Positions 47,219 to 55,189 of a stretch of 64,000 bases of DNA are shown here, in pieces. The notes beneath the pieces were generated by a model. That model made no database searches. It had not been told where the DNA came from and saw nothing but the letters and a program-made list of their open reading frames with translations. Position 1 is the first letter of the stretch. Each line of letters starts with the position of its first letter. The DNA is from Staphylococcus xylosus NJ (lineage in GTDB: Bacteria; Bacillota; Bacilli; Staphylococcales; Staphylococcaceae): the NCBI RefSeq assembly GCF_000338275.1, contig NZ_ANMR01000034.1, positions 160,353-224,352 of the forward strand, read 5' to 3'. The translations under genes and the position numbers were made by a program.

Positions 47219-47240
47219 TTATTTCGATATATCGAAATAA
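47219..47240. promoter_or_regulatory. Perfect 22-bp palindrome upstream of the PadR gene
   Basis: TTATTTCGATA is followed directly by its exact inverse TATCGAAATAA. A further CGATATATCG core occurs at 47246-47255. The position, just before the ribosome-binding site, suits autorepression. Confidence 0.65.
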
Positions 47241-47326
47241 GTCAACGATATATCGCTATTTTATAATAAGTTTTCAAACAGTCTTTCTTAATAAAAATAA
47301 TAATTTAAATTTTACTAATTATTATT

Positions 47327-47390
47327 AAAAAAGAGCGGAAACATAAGATCATTTAATCTTATGTTTCCGCTTCTTTTAAGTTGAGATACT
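47327..47390. repeat. 64-bp hairpin repeat, copy 2
   Basis: Second copy of the 45360-45423 repeat. It has a perfect 15-bp stem, GCGGAAACATAAGAT (47334-47348) with ATCTTATGTTTCCGC (47355-47369), and a 6-nt loop. It includes a non-functional echo of the OYE gene's last codons. Confidence 0.88.
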
Positions 47391-47438
47391 AGCTATAAAT
47401 CTAGCATACATATATAAATTCCAAACTGTTTTTCCTTA

Positions 47439-49082
47439 TTAACCGTTCTGATTAGCAAATGCTTGACCTATCGCATTTAACTTACGAGGCGCATCATGCA
47501 CATCCATTTTCACTTCTACAAAATGCATTTTGTCAGGTTGGGCTTCGACTTGAAGCAATACCTTTTGGAATTCTTCACTCGTGTTGACATCATATGTGCA
47601 CACTTCTTCTTTACCACCAAAGATAGTTGGTAATGATTTATAATTCCACATTTTAATATCGTTATACATTGCATTTTCGCCGTGAATTTTACGTTCCACT
47701 GTATATCCGTCATTATTGATAACAAATATAACTGGTTTAATTTCTTCTCTTATCATCGTAGATATAGCTTGCACAGTTAATTGTAACGAACCGTCACCAA
47801 TTAATAATAAGTTTCTACGATTAGGGTCAGCCAATTGTGCACCTAAAGTCGCAGGTAAAGTATAACCAATAGATCCCCATAATGGTTGCCCTATAAATTT
47901 ATTATGTTGATTTAATGCTAAATCATACGCTCCAAAGAATGAAGTTCCTTGTTCAGCTATAATTACATCTTCTTCTTTAATAAAATCTTGCATCATTTTG
48001 AAGTAAGTCTCTTGTGTTAAAGGGTCATCATTCAAATCATAATCATGCGCACTTGGACGCTGATATTTCGGAAAATCCGTATGATTTACATAATTAAGTT
48101 GATCTAATCCAGCTAGCAAATCTACTAACGATACATTCGTATCTTTCGTTTCATTCATTTTAAAATTATGATGATTGATCATTACTACATCATCAATATC
48201 AAATTGATATGAATAACCGGCTGTGGCTGAATCTGTCAATTTTGCACCAATATTTAAAATTGCATCACTTTGGTCTACATAGTCTCTAATGGCTTTATCT
48301 GCTAATGCACCATCATAAATCCCCATATAATATGGACTTTGCTCATTAAATGCGCCTTTACCTAATGATAATTGTGCAACTGGGATATGTGTCTGTGTTA
48401 CGAATTTTTCTAAATCTTCATGTAACCCAAAACTGTTAATTTCGTGACCAGCGATGATAACCGGTTGCTCTGCACTTTGTAATTTTTCCATTATCATTTG
48501 CATATATTTAGAAACATCCATGTGTTGATGTTCTGCTAGTTCAAAAGGTGATGTCACTTCTATTTCAGTATTTGCTACATCAATTGGTAAGTGAATATGG
48601 ACCGGTCTCTTTTCAAATAGTGCAGCGTTTATCACTCTTGGAATTTCTGATTGGGCATTTTCAGGTGTGATATAAGCTTGTGTTGTTGTAATTGAAGCAT
48701 ACATATTTCTATAGTCATCAAAACGTCCCTCACCTAAAGAATGATGTACATATTTACCAGCCTGTTCAACGGCACGTGTCGGTGCGCCAGTAATTTGTAT
48801 AACTGGTACACGTTCTGCATATGATCCTGCAATACCGTTTACGGCACTTAGCTCTCCTACACCAAATGTCGTTACCATAGCAGCAATGCCCTTCAGCCTT
48901 GCATAACCATCTGCAGCATAACTTGCATTTAGTTCATTTGTATTGCCAACCCATTCTAAGTCATCACGACTAATAATGTCATCTAGAAAAGTAAGGTTGA
49001 AATCTCCTGGTACACCAAACACTTTATCTACACCAACATTGCTCAAACAGTCCATTAGATATTGTCCTACGCGTTTTTTCAT
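47439..49082 (-). CDS. ipdC: Indolepyruvate/2-keto acid decarboxylase
   Basis: A 547-residue thiamine-diphosphate enzyme that decarboxylates branched-chain or aromatic 2-keto acids to aldehydes. Catalytic E50 (NTNELNASYAADGYAR), HH113-114 (YVHHSLGEG) and the ThDP motif GDGSLQLTVQAI...NNDGYTVE (about 431) are present. Very similar to the S. aureus protein annotated IpdC. Start is ATG 49082, 8 nt after GGGG; an in-frame ATG at 49088 is too close, and the frame extends to 49139. Function in aroma or acid metabolism is inference. Confidence 0.92.
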   Translation of the reverse strand: MKKRVGQYLMDCLSNVGVDKVFGVPGDFNLTFLDDIISRDDLEWVGNTNELNASYAADGYARLKGIAAMVTTFGVGELSAVNGIAGSYAERVPVIQITGAPTRAVEQAGKYVHHSLGEGRFDDYRNMYASITTTQAYITPENAQSEIPRVINAALFEKRPVHIHLPIDVANTEIEVTSPFELAEHQHMDVSKYMQMIMEKLQSAEQPVIIAGHEINSFGLHEDLEKFVTQTHIPVAQLSLGKGAFNEQSPYYMGIYDGALADKAIRDYVDQSDAILNIGAKLTDSATAGYSYQFDIDDVVMINHHNFKMNETKDTNVSLVDLLAGLDQLNYVNHTDFPKYQRPSAHDYDLNDDPLTQETYFKMMQDFIKEEDVIIAEQGTSFFGAYDLALNQHNKFIGQPLWGSIGYTLPATLGAQLADPNRRNLLLIGDGSLQLTVQAISTMIREEIKPVIFVINNDGYTVERKIHGENAMYNDIKMWNYKSLPTIFGGKEEVCTYDVNTSEEFQKVLLQVEAQPDKMHFVEVKMDVHDAPRKLNAIGQAFANQNG

Positions 49083-49358
49083 TTTCATTTCCCCTTTTTC
49101 TCTATATCTAATACACTTCAAATTTAACTTATAACACAATAAAGGTCAACAATATTGACTTTTAATATTATATGAATCTTTCTGAAATCGCTCATTTACA
49201 TATCAACACGATTAAATGTTAACGACTTATTGACGCACATAAAAGAGATTATAGAGACCTATGATTACAATTAAATTTCGCCATCCCCTAAAAATTGTAT
49301 AATTTAAAACACAGCTAATTGAAATATTAATTGTGTTTTTTCTAAATTATAATTAAAA

Positions 49359-49388
49359 ATTCCGAGACATCTAATAATGTCCCGGAAT
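49359..49388. terminator. Hairpin, probable terminator
   Basis: ATTCCGAGACAT pairs with ATGTCCCGGAAT (one mismatch). The left flank is AAAA, giving T residues when read leftward. Confidence 0.5.
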
Positions 49389-49424
49389 ACTATTTATATA
49401 GTGCAATTTAGTTTTTTCAGACTC

Positions 49425-49458
49425 ATGAAGCATTGTATGAATACAATGCTTCATTTTA
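49425..49458. terminator. Terminator after the MarR gene
   Basis: ATGAAGCATTGTA, a 4-nt loop, then TACAATGCTTCAT and TTTT: a perfect 13-bp stem 50 bp from the MarR stop codon. Confidence 0.6.
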
Positions 49459-49504
49459 AAAAGCGTTGGGCCTAATAACGTTAACTGGATATTGCACTAA
49501 CTTT

Positions 49505-49960
49505 TTAATCTTTCACTTCATCTTTCAAATATTTTACCTCTTGAAATCCTGTGCGATACGAAGCAAATTCTTCCATAATTGCATACCAATCATTTCCGAC
49601 TTTTTTTTGAATATCTCTAAATAAATCATTCTGGGCTTTGTTTAATTCACGAACTAATTTGGTACCTTTTTCAGTAGGATAAAGGGCTTTAACTCTTTTA
49701 TCAGCTTCAGTCTGTTTTTCAATAATAAATGCTTCATCTTTAAGTTTTTTCAAAGTTGCGTGACTACCTTGCTTAGAAATTTCCATGCCTTTTAAGAGAT
49801 CTTTGATTGTAATACCTGGGACTTTCTCTATAAAAAATAGAAATCTGTGATGTTGTCTATTCAAACCATAATCTTCAATTATTTCATCTGCGGTATTTAT
49901 AAATGTTTTATACGCAAAGTAAAATAACAAATTCTCATAATCATTATTATTTCCTTCCAT
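49505..49960 (-). CDS. MarR-family transcriptional regulator
   Basis: A 151-residue winged-helix protein. Core: VPGITIKDLLKGMEISKQGS (recognition region about 60-80), KLKDEAFIIEKQTEADKRVK (wing), YPTEKGTKLVRELN. Ligand unknown. Only a weak ribosome-binding site (GTGAG) precedes the ATG. A perfect inverted repeat 75 bp upstream (50037-50063) is a candidate operator. The adjacent genes are in separate units, so the target is uncertain. Confidence 0.83.
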   Translation of the reverse strand: MEGNNNDYENLLFYFAYKTFINTADEIIEDYGLNRQHHRFLFFIEKVPGITIKDLLKGMEISKQGSHATLKKLKDEAFIIEKQTEADKRVKALYPTEKGTKLVRELNKAQNDLFRDIQKKVGNDWYAIMEEFASYRTGFQEVKYLKDEVKD

Positions 49961-50036
49961 TTATACTCACATTCCTTATCTATATTAATCACTTTTGTTA
50001 TAATCGCTTTACCTTTTTTCTAGGAAATATATATAA

Positions 50037-50063
50037 TATAATCATAGCACTTTTATGATTATA
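50037..50063. promoter_or_regulatory. Inverted repeat upstream of the MarR gene
   Basis: TATAATCATA (50037-50046) and TATGATTATA (50054-50063) are perfect inverted arms with a 7-bp spacer. Suited to a dimeric MarR protein; AT-rich, so chance is possible. Confidence 0.4.
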
Positions 50064-50213
50064 ACAGACTTACTACTGGATTAATTCATTATAAAACATT
50101 TAGGCTTATACCACAGTTGACTCTGAGCAGCTAAATAAAACGATAATAACGATATATCAATAAAACGTCAATCCTTTCTATTATATATTATTTTTGTATT
50201 CAACTCATAATTA

Positions 50214-50254
50214 AAAAAGGACTATTACCCCAAAATTGGTACAATAGTCCTTTT
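50214..50254. terminator. Terminator of the MscS-like channel gene
   Basis: AAAGGACTATT pairs with AATAGTCCTTT around the loop; T runs follow in the leftward direction. It lies 33 bp beyond the stop codon. Confidence 0.8.
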
Positions 50255-50286
50255 ACTAATTAAACAAAAACTAATTCTGTTTTTAA

Positions 50287-51228
50287 TTATTTCTTATTTT
50301 CTGAATCAATTTTATTAGAGAATTTTTCAAGTTGTTTCTCGGCAAATGACTTACCACCAATACCAAACGCAATTGCAAATGCTACAGCTACAGCACCTAA
50401 AATTAATAAGAATGCTACGTTAACAATACTTTGCGCAAAGTTTAGCTGATCTAAAGTCATGAATACGGAAACAATGATGACTAAGTATTTTACAATTTCA
50501 GCCAACATACCATTTCCAGTTGATTTGTTGATTAATTTTGCAACTAAGTTACCACCGATTAATCCTAGTGCTAAAATGATCGCAGAAGAAATGACAAGCG
50601 GTAAGTAACCTATAATCGCTTCACCAATTTGATTTAATACAGATAAATTCACTGTGCTAAGTGCCTGAACCGTAAAGAATAAACCAATTAGCGTAGTGAT
50701 TACCCATCCAGCTGCTACTGGAATATCTATGCTATCTTTATTTTTTCCAAAATTAACATATTGATTAAACTTGCTTACATTTAAACTTGATAATATGTTT
50801 TTTACTAATGTACCTAAAACTTTTGCAATGAATAAGCCAATTACTAATATAACTACTGCAACAATAATTTTAGGTGCAAAGTTAAGTATGCTACTCATCA
50901 TACCTTTAATAGGTTTAGATACTGATTGCATGTTTAATGAATCAAAAACTGATGGTAAGAATAGTAAAAATACTAAGAAGTAGGCTAACTTACCAAAGGT
51001 TTGTATTAAACCTGCCGACTCAGACTTTCCGCTTTCTGCATCTACTAAACCTTTTTCTTGTAACCAGGATTCAAAACCTAATGCACCTAGCCCTTTGACT
51101 ATGATATTCTTAACAATTACTGCAATAATCCAAGCAATAATTAAGAATATTAATGCACCTATAATATTTGGGATGAAACTTATAACACTATCAAGCGCTC
51201 CCATTAAAGAATCTAAAATTTTACTCAT
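50287..51228 (-). CDS. Mechanosensitive ion channel family protein
   Basis: A 313-residue membrane protein with five or six helices and conserved helix segments of the MscS-related TM_helix type: an N-terminal helix (FIPNIIGALIFLIIAWIIAV) and repeated Gly/Ala-rich blocks (LNFAPKIIVAVVILVIGLFI, LPLVISSAIILALGLIGG, FAIAFGIGGKSFAEK). It lacks the large cytoplasmic vestibule of E. coli MscS, so channel function is inferred from the family. A SigB-like promoter stands directly upstream, which fits an osmotic or general stress role. Confidence 0.8.
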   Translation of the reverse strand: MSKILDSLMGALDSVISFIPNIIGALIFLIIAWIIAVIVKNIIVKGLGALGFESWLQEKGLVDAESGKSESAGLIQTFGKLAYFLVFLLFLPSVFDSLNMQSVSKPIKGMMSSILNFAPKIIVAVVILVIGLFIAKVLGTLVKNILSSLNVSKFNQYVNFGKNKDSIDIPVAAGWVITTLIGLFFTVQALSTVNLSVLNQIGEAIIGYLPLVISSAIILALGLIGGNLVAKLINKSTGNGMLAEIVKYLVIIVSVFMTLDQLNFAQSIVNVAFLLILGAVAVAFAIAFGIGGKSFAEKQLEKFSNKIDSENKK

Positions 51229-51253
51229 GTAAATTGCCCCCTTTTTCGGACAA

Positions 51254-51278
51254 ATACCCTAGAAAAATAAAGATAATC
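51254..51278 (-). promoter_or_regulatory. Candidate SigB promoter of the MscS-like gene
   Basis: Read leftward: GATTAT, 13-nt spacer, GGGTAT. The -10 is perfect for SigB; the -35 fits GwTT. The start codon is about 25 bp downstream. Confidence 0.5.
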
Positions 51279-51438
51279 ATATTTATATAATTTTTTTAAA
51301 AACATCTTTGTAAATTAAGATAATTATACACGCTATTTATTTGTAAAACACTAAATGAACAGATTACCAAATAATTAAATACAAATGAAGTGAACATCTA
51401 TTAAATTAACCTTCTAATTATTTTTTATTTTATAATTA

Positions 51439-51867
51439 TTAATCCTCTATAATGTCTAGACCTTCACTTCTCAATTGTTCAATTCCTGCTAGCATCTGAT
51501 TGATTTCTTCTTCAGTATGACTTTCCCACGAACCTAATTCTGCAACAATTTTCAATGGCTCAGTAGAACGATATGAGCGCGTTGGATTGCCAGGAAATTT
51601 CTTGTCTGTAACATTGGGATCATCTTCAAACTTTCTTAGTGGCTCTATGATATAAATGTGTGCATCTGCTTCTTCATTAGCTAAAGCTACAGCCAATTCA
51701 GCCCCCCATTTTGCTGCTTCTAATGTTCCTGTAAAATAAATATGATTCATTATGCGGTCTTGATAATTAGATTTTTGCAAAGGCTTCAATAAATCACCTA
51801 TCTGCAACTGAGCTTTTGTGCCATGTAAATATAAATCTTGTTCAAATGCTTGCTTTTGATTTCCCAT
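51439..51867 (-). CDS. arr: Arr-family rifampin ADP-ribosyltransferase
   Basis: A 142-residue enzyme of the Arr family, which inactivates rifamycins by transferring ADP-ribose from NAD+. Counterparts of the Arr-ms active site are present: H15 (LYLHGTKAQLQIGDLL), Y44 (NHIYFTGTLEAAKWGAELA) and the acidic pair at 82-83 (FEDDPNVTDKKFPGNPTRSY). This order and length are diagnostic. Start is ATG 51867, 8 nt after GGGGG; an in-frame GTG lies at 51882. No mobile element is nearby, so it looks like a resident gene. Whether it confers resistance depends on expression. Confidence 0.9.
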   Translation of the reverse strand: MGNQKQAFEQDLYLHGTKAQLQIGDLLKPLQKSNYQDRIMNHIYFTGTLEAAKWGAELAVALANEEADAHIYIIEPLRKFEDDPNVTDKKFPGNPTRSYRSTEPLKIVAELGSWESHTEEEINQMLAGIEQLRSEGLDIIED

Positions 51868-52036
51868 TAAATAATCCCCCACATTTCGCTAAAGTGTCTT
51901 ACTATTATATGTGTCAATTAATAAAAGAAATAGTCTATAATATTTATTTTTCATATAGTATAATAAAAGCAAAGAGAATATTTAATTGTAATTATTAAAC
52001 ATTCTTCCAACAATATCATACATAATTTTATATAAA

Positions 52037-52079
52037 ATGAGGATACAAAATCAGATTACCGTTTTGTATCCTCATACTA
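52037..52079 (-). terminator. Terminator of the glycerophosphodiesterase gene
   Basis: ATGAGGATACAAAA (52037-52050) and TTTTGTATCCTCAT (52062-52075) form a perfect 14-bp stem, followed leftward by T-rich sequence. Confidence 0.85.
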
Positions 52080-52094
52080 TTATATGTAGATGAA

Positions 52095-52838
52095 TTAGCT
52101 ATTTAAATGAACTAATTCATCAGCTTTATCTGTGAAGACCCCGTCCACTCCCCAATTAGCCAATTGGTTTGCTCTCATTTTATTATTTACTGTCCATACA
52201 TTTAATTCATAGCCAGCATCTTTTATTGCGCGAACACGATTTTTTGTAAGCTTTGCATCTTCAATATTAACAATTGTTGATCTACAAAAATCTAAAAGTG
52301 TCCTCCAGTCTCCTTGAAATGCAGCTGCTTTGAAGATAACTGCTCGTTTGTATGCTGGCATATGTACTTCTGCTAATTTTACTAAATAAATATTAAAACT
52401 AGATATCAATACATTTATGCTTTTATCTAAGTCTTTTAATTTTTCAGCTACTTGCTGAACCAAGCTTAAAGATAAATCACTACCGTTACTTCCAGTAACA
52501 CCCTTTAACTCAATGTTTAAATTCATTTGATATTTATTAGCAAATGCTATTATTTCATCAAAAGTTGGTAATTTTTCATTCTTAAATTTTGGCCCAAACC
52601 AATCCCCTGCAGAAGCATGCTTGATTTCTTCATATTCTAATTGTGTAATTTCACCAACCATATCTGTGGTTCTATCTAAAAAGTCATCGTGAATAATAAC
52701 GAGTTGTTCATCCTTTGTAATTGCAACATCTAGTTCCACCCATTTTAATCCAGTCACTTTTGCTGCCGCTTCAAATGCTGCTATAGTATTTTCAGGCGCT
52801 TTACTTGATAAACCTCTATGTCCATATATAGTAAACAT
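52095..52838 (-). CDS. Glycerophosphodiester phosphodiesterase
   Basis: A 247-residue UgpQ-type GDPD that hydrolyses glycerophosphodiesters to glycerol-3-phosphate and an alcohol. Catalytic motifs: GHRGLSSKAPENTIAAFEAA (His and Glu), VELDVAITKD, and HDDFLDRTTD. The C-terminal NVWTVNNKMRANQLANWGVD-type segment completes the barrel. No signal peptide, so it is probably cytosolic, unlike secreted GlpQ. AAAAGGAAG precedes the ATG. Monocistronic. Confidence 0.9.
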   Translation of the reverse strand: MFTIYGHRGLSSKAPENTIAAFEAAAKVTGLKWVELDVAITKDEQLVIIHDDFLDRTTDMVGEITQLEYEEIKHASAGDWFGPKFKNEKLPTFDEIIAFANKYQMNLNIELKGVTGSNGSDLSLSLVQQVAEKLKDLDKSINVLISSFNIYLVKLAEVHMPAYKRAVIFKAAAFQGDWRTLLDFCRSTIVNIEDAKLTKNRVRAIKDAGYELNVWTVNNKMRANQLANWGVDGVFTDKADELVHLNS

Positions 52839-52955
52839 CTCATCTTCCTTTTCAAATAGATTTTAGTGTAATTATGATATGTCATTTAAGATATTACAAA
52901 TAATCTAACCCCTTTATTAGAGTTATTCACTAGGTCTATAAAAATATGACTTAAC

Positions 52956-52998
52956 AAAAAATCGCCTTTGACACCTTTTTAAAGGCATTCAAAGACGA
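52956..52998 (-). terminator. Terminator of lytM
   Basis: TCGCCTTTGA (52962-52971) pairs with TCAAAGACGA (52989-52998) with one mismatch; six A precede the left arm and become T leftward. Confidence 0.65.
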
Positions 52999-53013
52999 CT
53001 AATTAATTATTTA

Positions 53014-54066
53014 TTATGCTTTTGAATTTACGTATGATGTAGGATCAACTGAATATTGATTACCTACGCCACCTTGCATACGTTGGAAGTGCAAGTGAGG
53101 AGCAGTAGAGTTACCCGTACTACCTGACGCACCAATTTGTTGTCCTTCTTTAACTTGTTGTCCTTTTTGAACATTTAAAGAATTCATATGCATATACCAT
53201 TGATAGTTATCACTATTTTTTTCTTGGATAGTAACTTGGTTACCACCACCATAATTACTCCAACCACTTTGAATTACTGTCCCATCAGTTAATGAATAAA
53301 CTGGTGTATTTTCAGGCATAGCATAATCGACACCATAGTGGGCACCGCCACCATGATATTGACCGTATGGTTGTAATTGACGGTTTTTAGTTAACCAATT
53401 TGATGAATTCGAATTCGTTGTTGAATTTGAATCCGATGTATTATTTGAAGTACTTTGACTTGTTGAACTTTGTGTAGATGCATTAGTTGTGTCATTTGAT
53501 GTCGCATTCTGTTGTACATTTTGTTCACCATTACCGTCATTACGTGTATAACCACTATTGTAATCTACGTTTGATGTTGCTAGTGATTTTTCTTGGTATT
53601 TTCTTTGTGAGGTTGCTTTTTCTGATGAAGTTTGAGCAGAAACTTCGTCAGAACTATTTATATTTGGCGTATTAGTTTGGTTTACATCATAACCCTCGTT
53701 TTGAACTTCTTCATGGCTTTGGTTAGCCGAATAATTGTTATCATTATTTACTGTTGCATTTGTATCTCCACTTTGATCACTCATAGGGAAATAAAAGTAA
53801 TGATAATTTCCTTCACCATCAATTAAATAGAAATAATATTGTTGTTGATCAAACATAGATTGGTCCCAATTACCATCTAGCGTGTGATGATAATTACCAC
53901 TAGCATCTTGATCAATATAACCATAGTTAAAAATACTATTAGAAGACTGGTTACTCGAATATTGTGAATTAGATTGATCATTTTCTGATGATTGTGCCTC
54001 TCCTTGTGCTATGCCAATTGCTCCCAATGACAATGTAGCAATCGTTGCTGTAACAAACTTTTTCAT
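53014..54066 (-). CDS. lytM: Secreted M23 glycyl-glycine endopeptidase LytM
   Basis: A 350-residue preprotein of the LytM autolysin type, which cuts pentaglycine cross-bridges of peptidoglycan. Signal peptide 1-25 (KKFVTATIATLSLGAIGIAQ then GEAQS). Occluding N-terminal domain about 45-115 (YHHTLDGNWDQSMFDQQQYY); an NNDNNYSANQS segment matches the region around the inhibitory Asn117 of S. aureus LytM. A Ser/Asn/Thr-rich linker runs about 130-225. Catalytic M23 domain: H243 and D247 (HYGVDYAMPE), then H324 and H326 (PHLHFQ). The linker is longer than in S. aureus (350 against 316 residues overall). Confidence 0.94.
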   Translation of the reverse strand: MKKFVTATIATLSLGAIGIAQGEAQSSENDQSNSQYSSNQSSNSIFNYGYIDQDASGNYHHTLDGNWDQSMFDQQQYYFYLIDGEGNYHYFYFPMSDQSGDTNATVNNDNNYSANQSHEEVQNEGYDVNQTNTPNINSSDEVSAQTSSEKATSQRKYQEKSLATSNVDYNSGYTRNDGNGEQNVQQNATSNDTTNASTQSSTSQSTSNNTSDSNSTTNSNSSNWLTKNRQLQPYGQYHGGGAHYGVDYAMPENTPVYSLTDGTVIQSGWSNYGGGNQVTIQEKNSDNYQWYMHMNSLNVQKGQQVKEGQQIGASGSTGNSTAPHLHFQRMQGGVGNQYSVDPTSYVNSKA

Positions 54067-54195
54067 AATTAATAAATCCTCCCAAATTTTTTCTTAAGCT
54101 AATATATCAGATAGAGTGATTTAATAGAATAGTAGACATCGTTTTTTAATTTACTGGTAATTGTTTTGAGATAGCTGTAATTATTTTGAATATTC

Positions 54196-55083
54196 CTAAT
54201 TGCTTATCGTTTTAAAGTAGTTGACTAAACTTTCTTTTGCTTTATTTATAATTGGTACTACATCATTTTTATTTTTATAACATAATCCAATTACCCTTTT
54301 CGCATCATGGTTTTTTATTGGGATTTGTCTTAAATTTGGAATTTTTACATTTCTTAAATGAGGTAAAATAGAAATTCCTAATCCTGAGCTGATAAAAGTT
54401 GCAATTGTAATAACTTCGTCACCTTCAAAACTAATTTTTGGTGTAAATTGATATGATTTTAAAATTTCGTCTATTTGACGACGTAATAATAAATTTGTTT
54501 TTAGAAGTATAAACTTTTCATCTATCAGTTCATCAATTGCTATTTCATTACGTTCTCCTAATTTATGGTTTTCATTTACTGTTACATATAATTGCTCTAC
54601 GATCAGTGGTTCGAAATGCGTATGTTTATTCATTTCTTCAACGGTTGTGATAATGATATCTACTTCTCCTTTATCTAGCATCACAATTAAATTTTTAGCA
54701 TCATTTTGCACTAATTTTAATTCTACATTGGGATATTTTAAATTGAATGTTTTTAAAAATTCTGAAATATATGTCACGCCAACCGAATGTAGAAAGCCAA
54801 TTTTCAATTTACCATTGTAAACGTTAGTAGAATCTATAATATTAGTTTTATAAATATCCATTTCTTCAACAATATTATTTGTTGTTTTCAAAAATTCTGC
54901 TCCATATTTATTCAGTTTAATTACCCGACCAATTCTATTGAAAAGAGGTACGCCAAGCTCTGTCTCTAAATTTTTTATCGCTCTACTTAGTGTTGACTGA
55001 CTTATATTTAACACACGCGCACATTCAGACATATTTTCAATTTGTGCTAAATATTTAAAGTATTCAAAATGATGCCATTCCAT
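54196..55083 (-). CDS. LysR-family regulator
   Basis: A 295-residue LysR protein. N-terminal helix-turn-helix: FKYLAQIENMSECARVLNIS, QSTLSRAIKNLETELGVPLF. The C-terminal effector domain follows (KIGFLHSVGVTYISEFL). Start is ATG 55083 after AGGAG; TTG codons just upstream are in frame. It is divergent from an MFS transporter gene with 106 bp between, the usual LysR layout, and two direct repeats there are likely its binding sites. Confidence 0.88.
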   Translation of the reverse strand: MEWHHFEYFKYLAQIENMSECARVLNISQSTLSRAIKNLETELGVPLFNRIGRVIKLNKYGAEFLKTTNNIVEEMDIYKTNIIDSTNVYNGKLKIGFLHSVGVTYISEFLKTFNLKYPNVELKLVQNDAKNLIVMLDKGEVDIIITTVEEMNKHTHFEPLIVEQLYVTVNENHKLGERNEIAIDELIDEKFILLKTNLLLRRQIDEILKSYQFTPKISFEGDEVITIATFISSGLGISILPHLRNVKIPNLRQIPIKNHDAKRVIGLCYKNKNDVVPIINKAKESLVNYFKTISN

Positions 55084-55097
55084 AAACAACAACTCCT

Positions 55098-55135
55098 ATG
55101 AAAATAATGCATTAATAATATGAAAATAATGCATT
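55098..55135. promoter_or_regulatory. Tandem direct repeats in the LysR-MFS spacer
   Basis: ATGAAAATAATGCATT occurs at 55098-55113 and again, identical, at 55120-55135 (22-bp period, two helical turns). Each contains the palindrome AATGCATT. Probable LysR operator. Confidence 0.55.
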
Positions 55136-55189
55136 TTTTATATTATTAATTACATGCTACCATAAATACATCAATCATTAAGTGAGGAC

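Larger units (their letters stand above)
49140..49504. other. Intergenic region with nested inverted repeats
   Basis: No gene seen in 365 bases. It contains a hairpin at 49359-49388, a strong hairpin at 49425-49454 and the outer arms TAGTGCAAT (49399-49407) and ATTGCACTA (49491-49499). The latter end next to the MarR gene stop. Confidence 0.6.
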
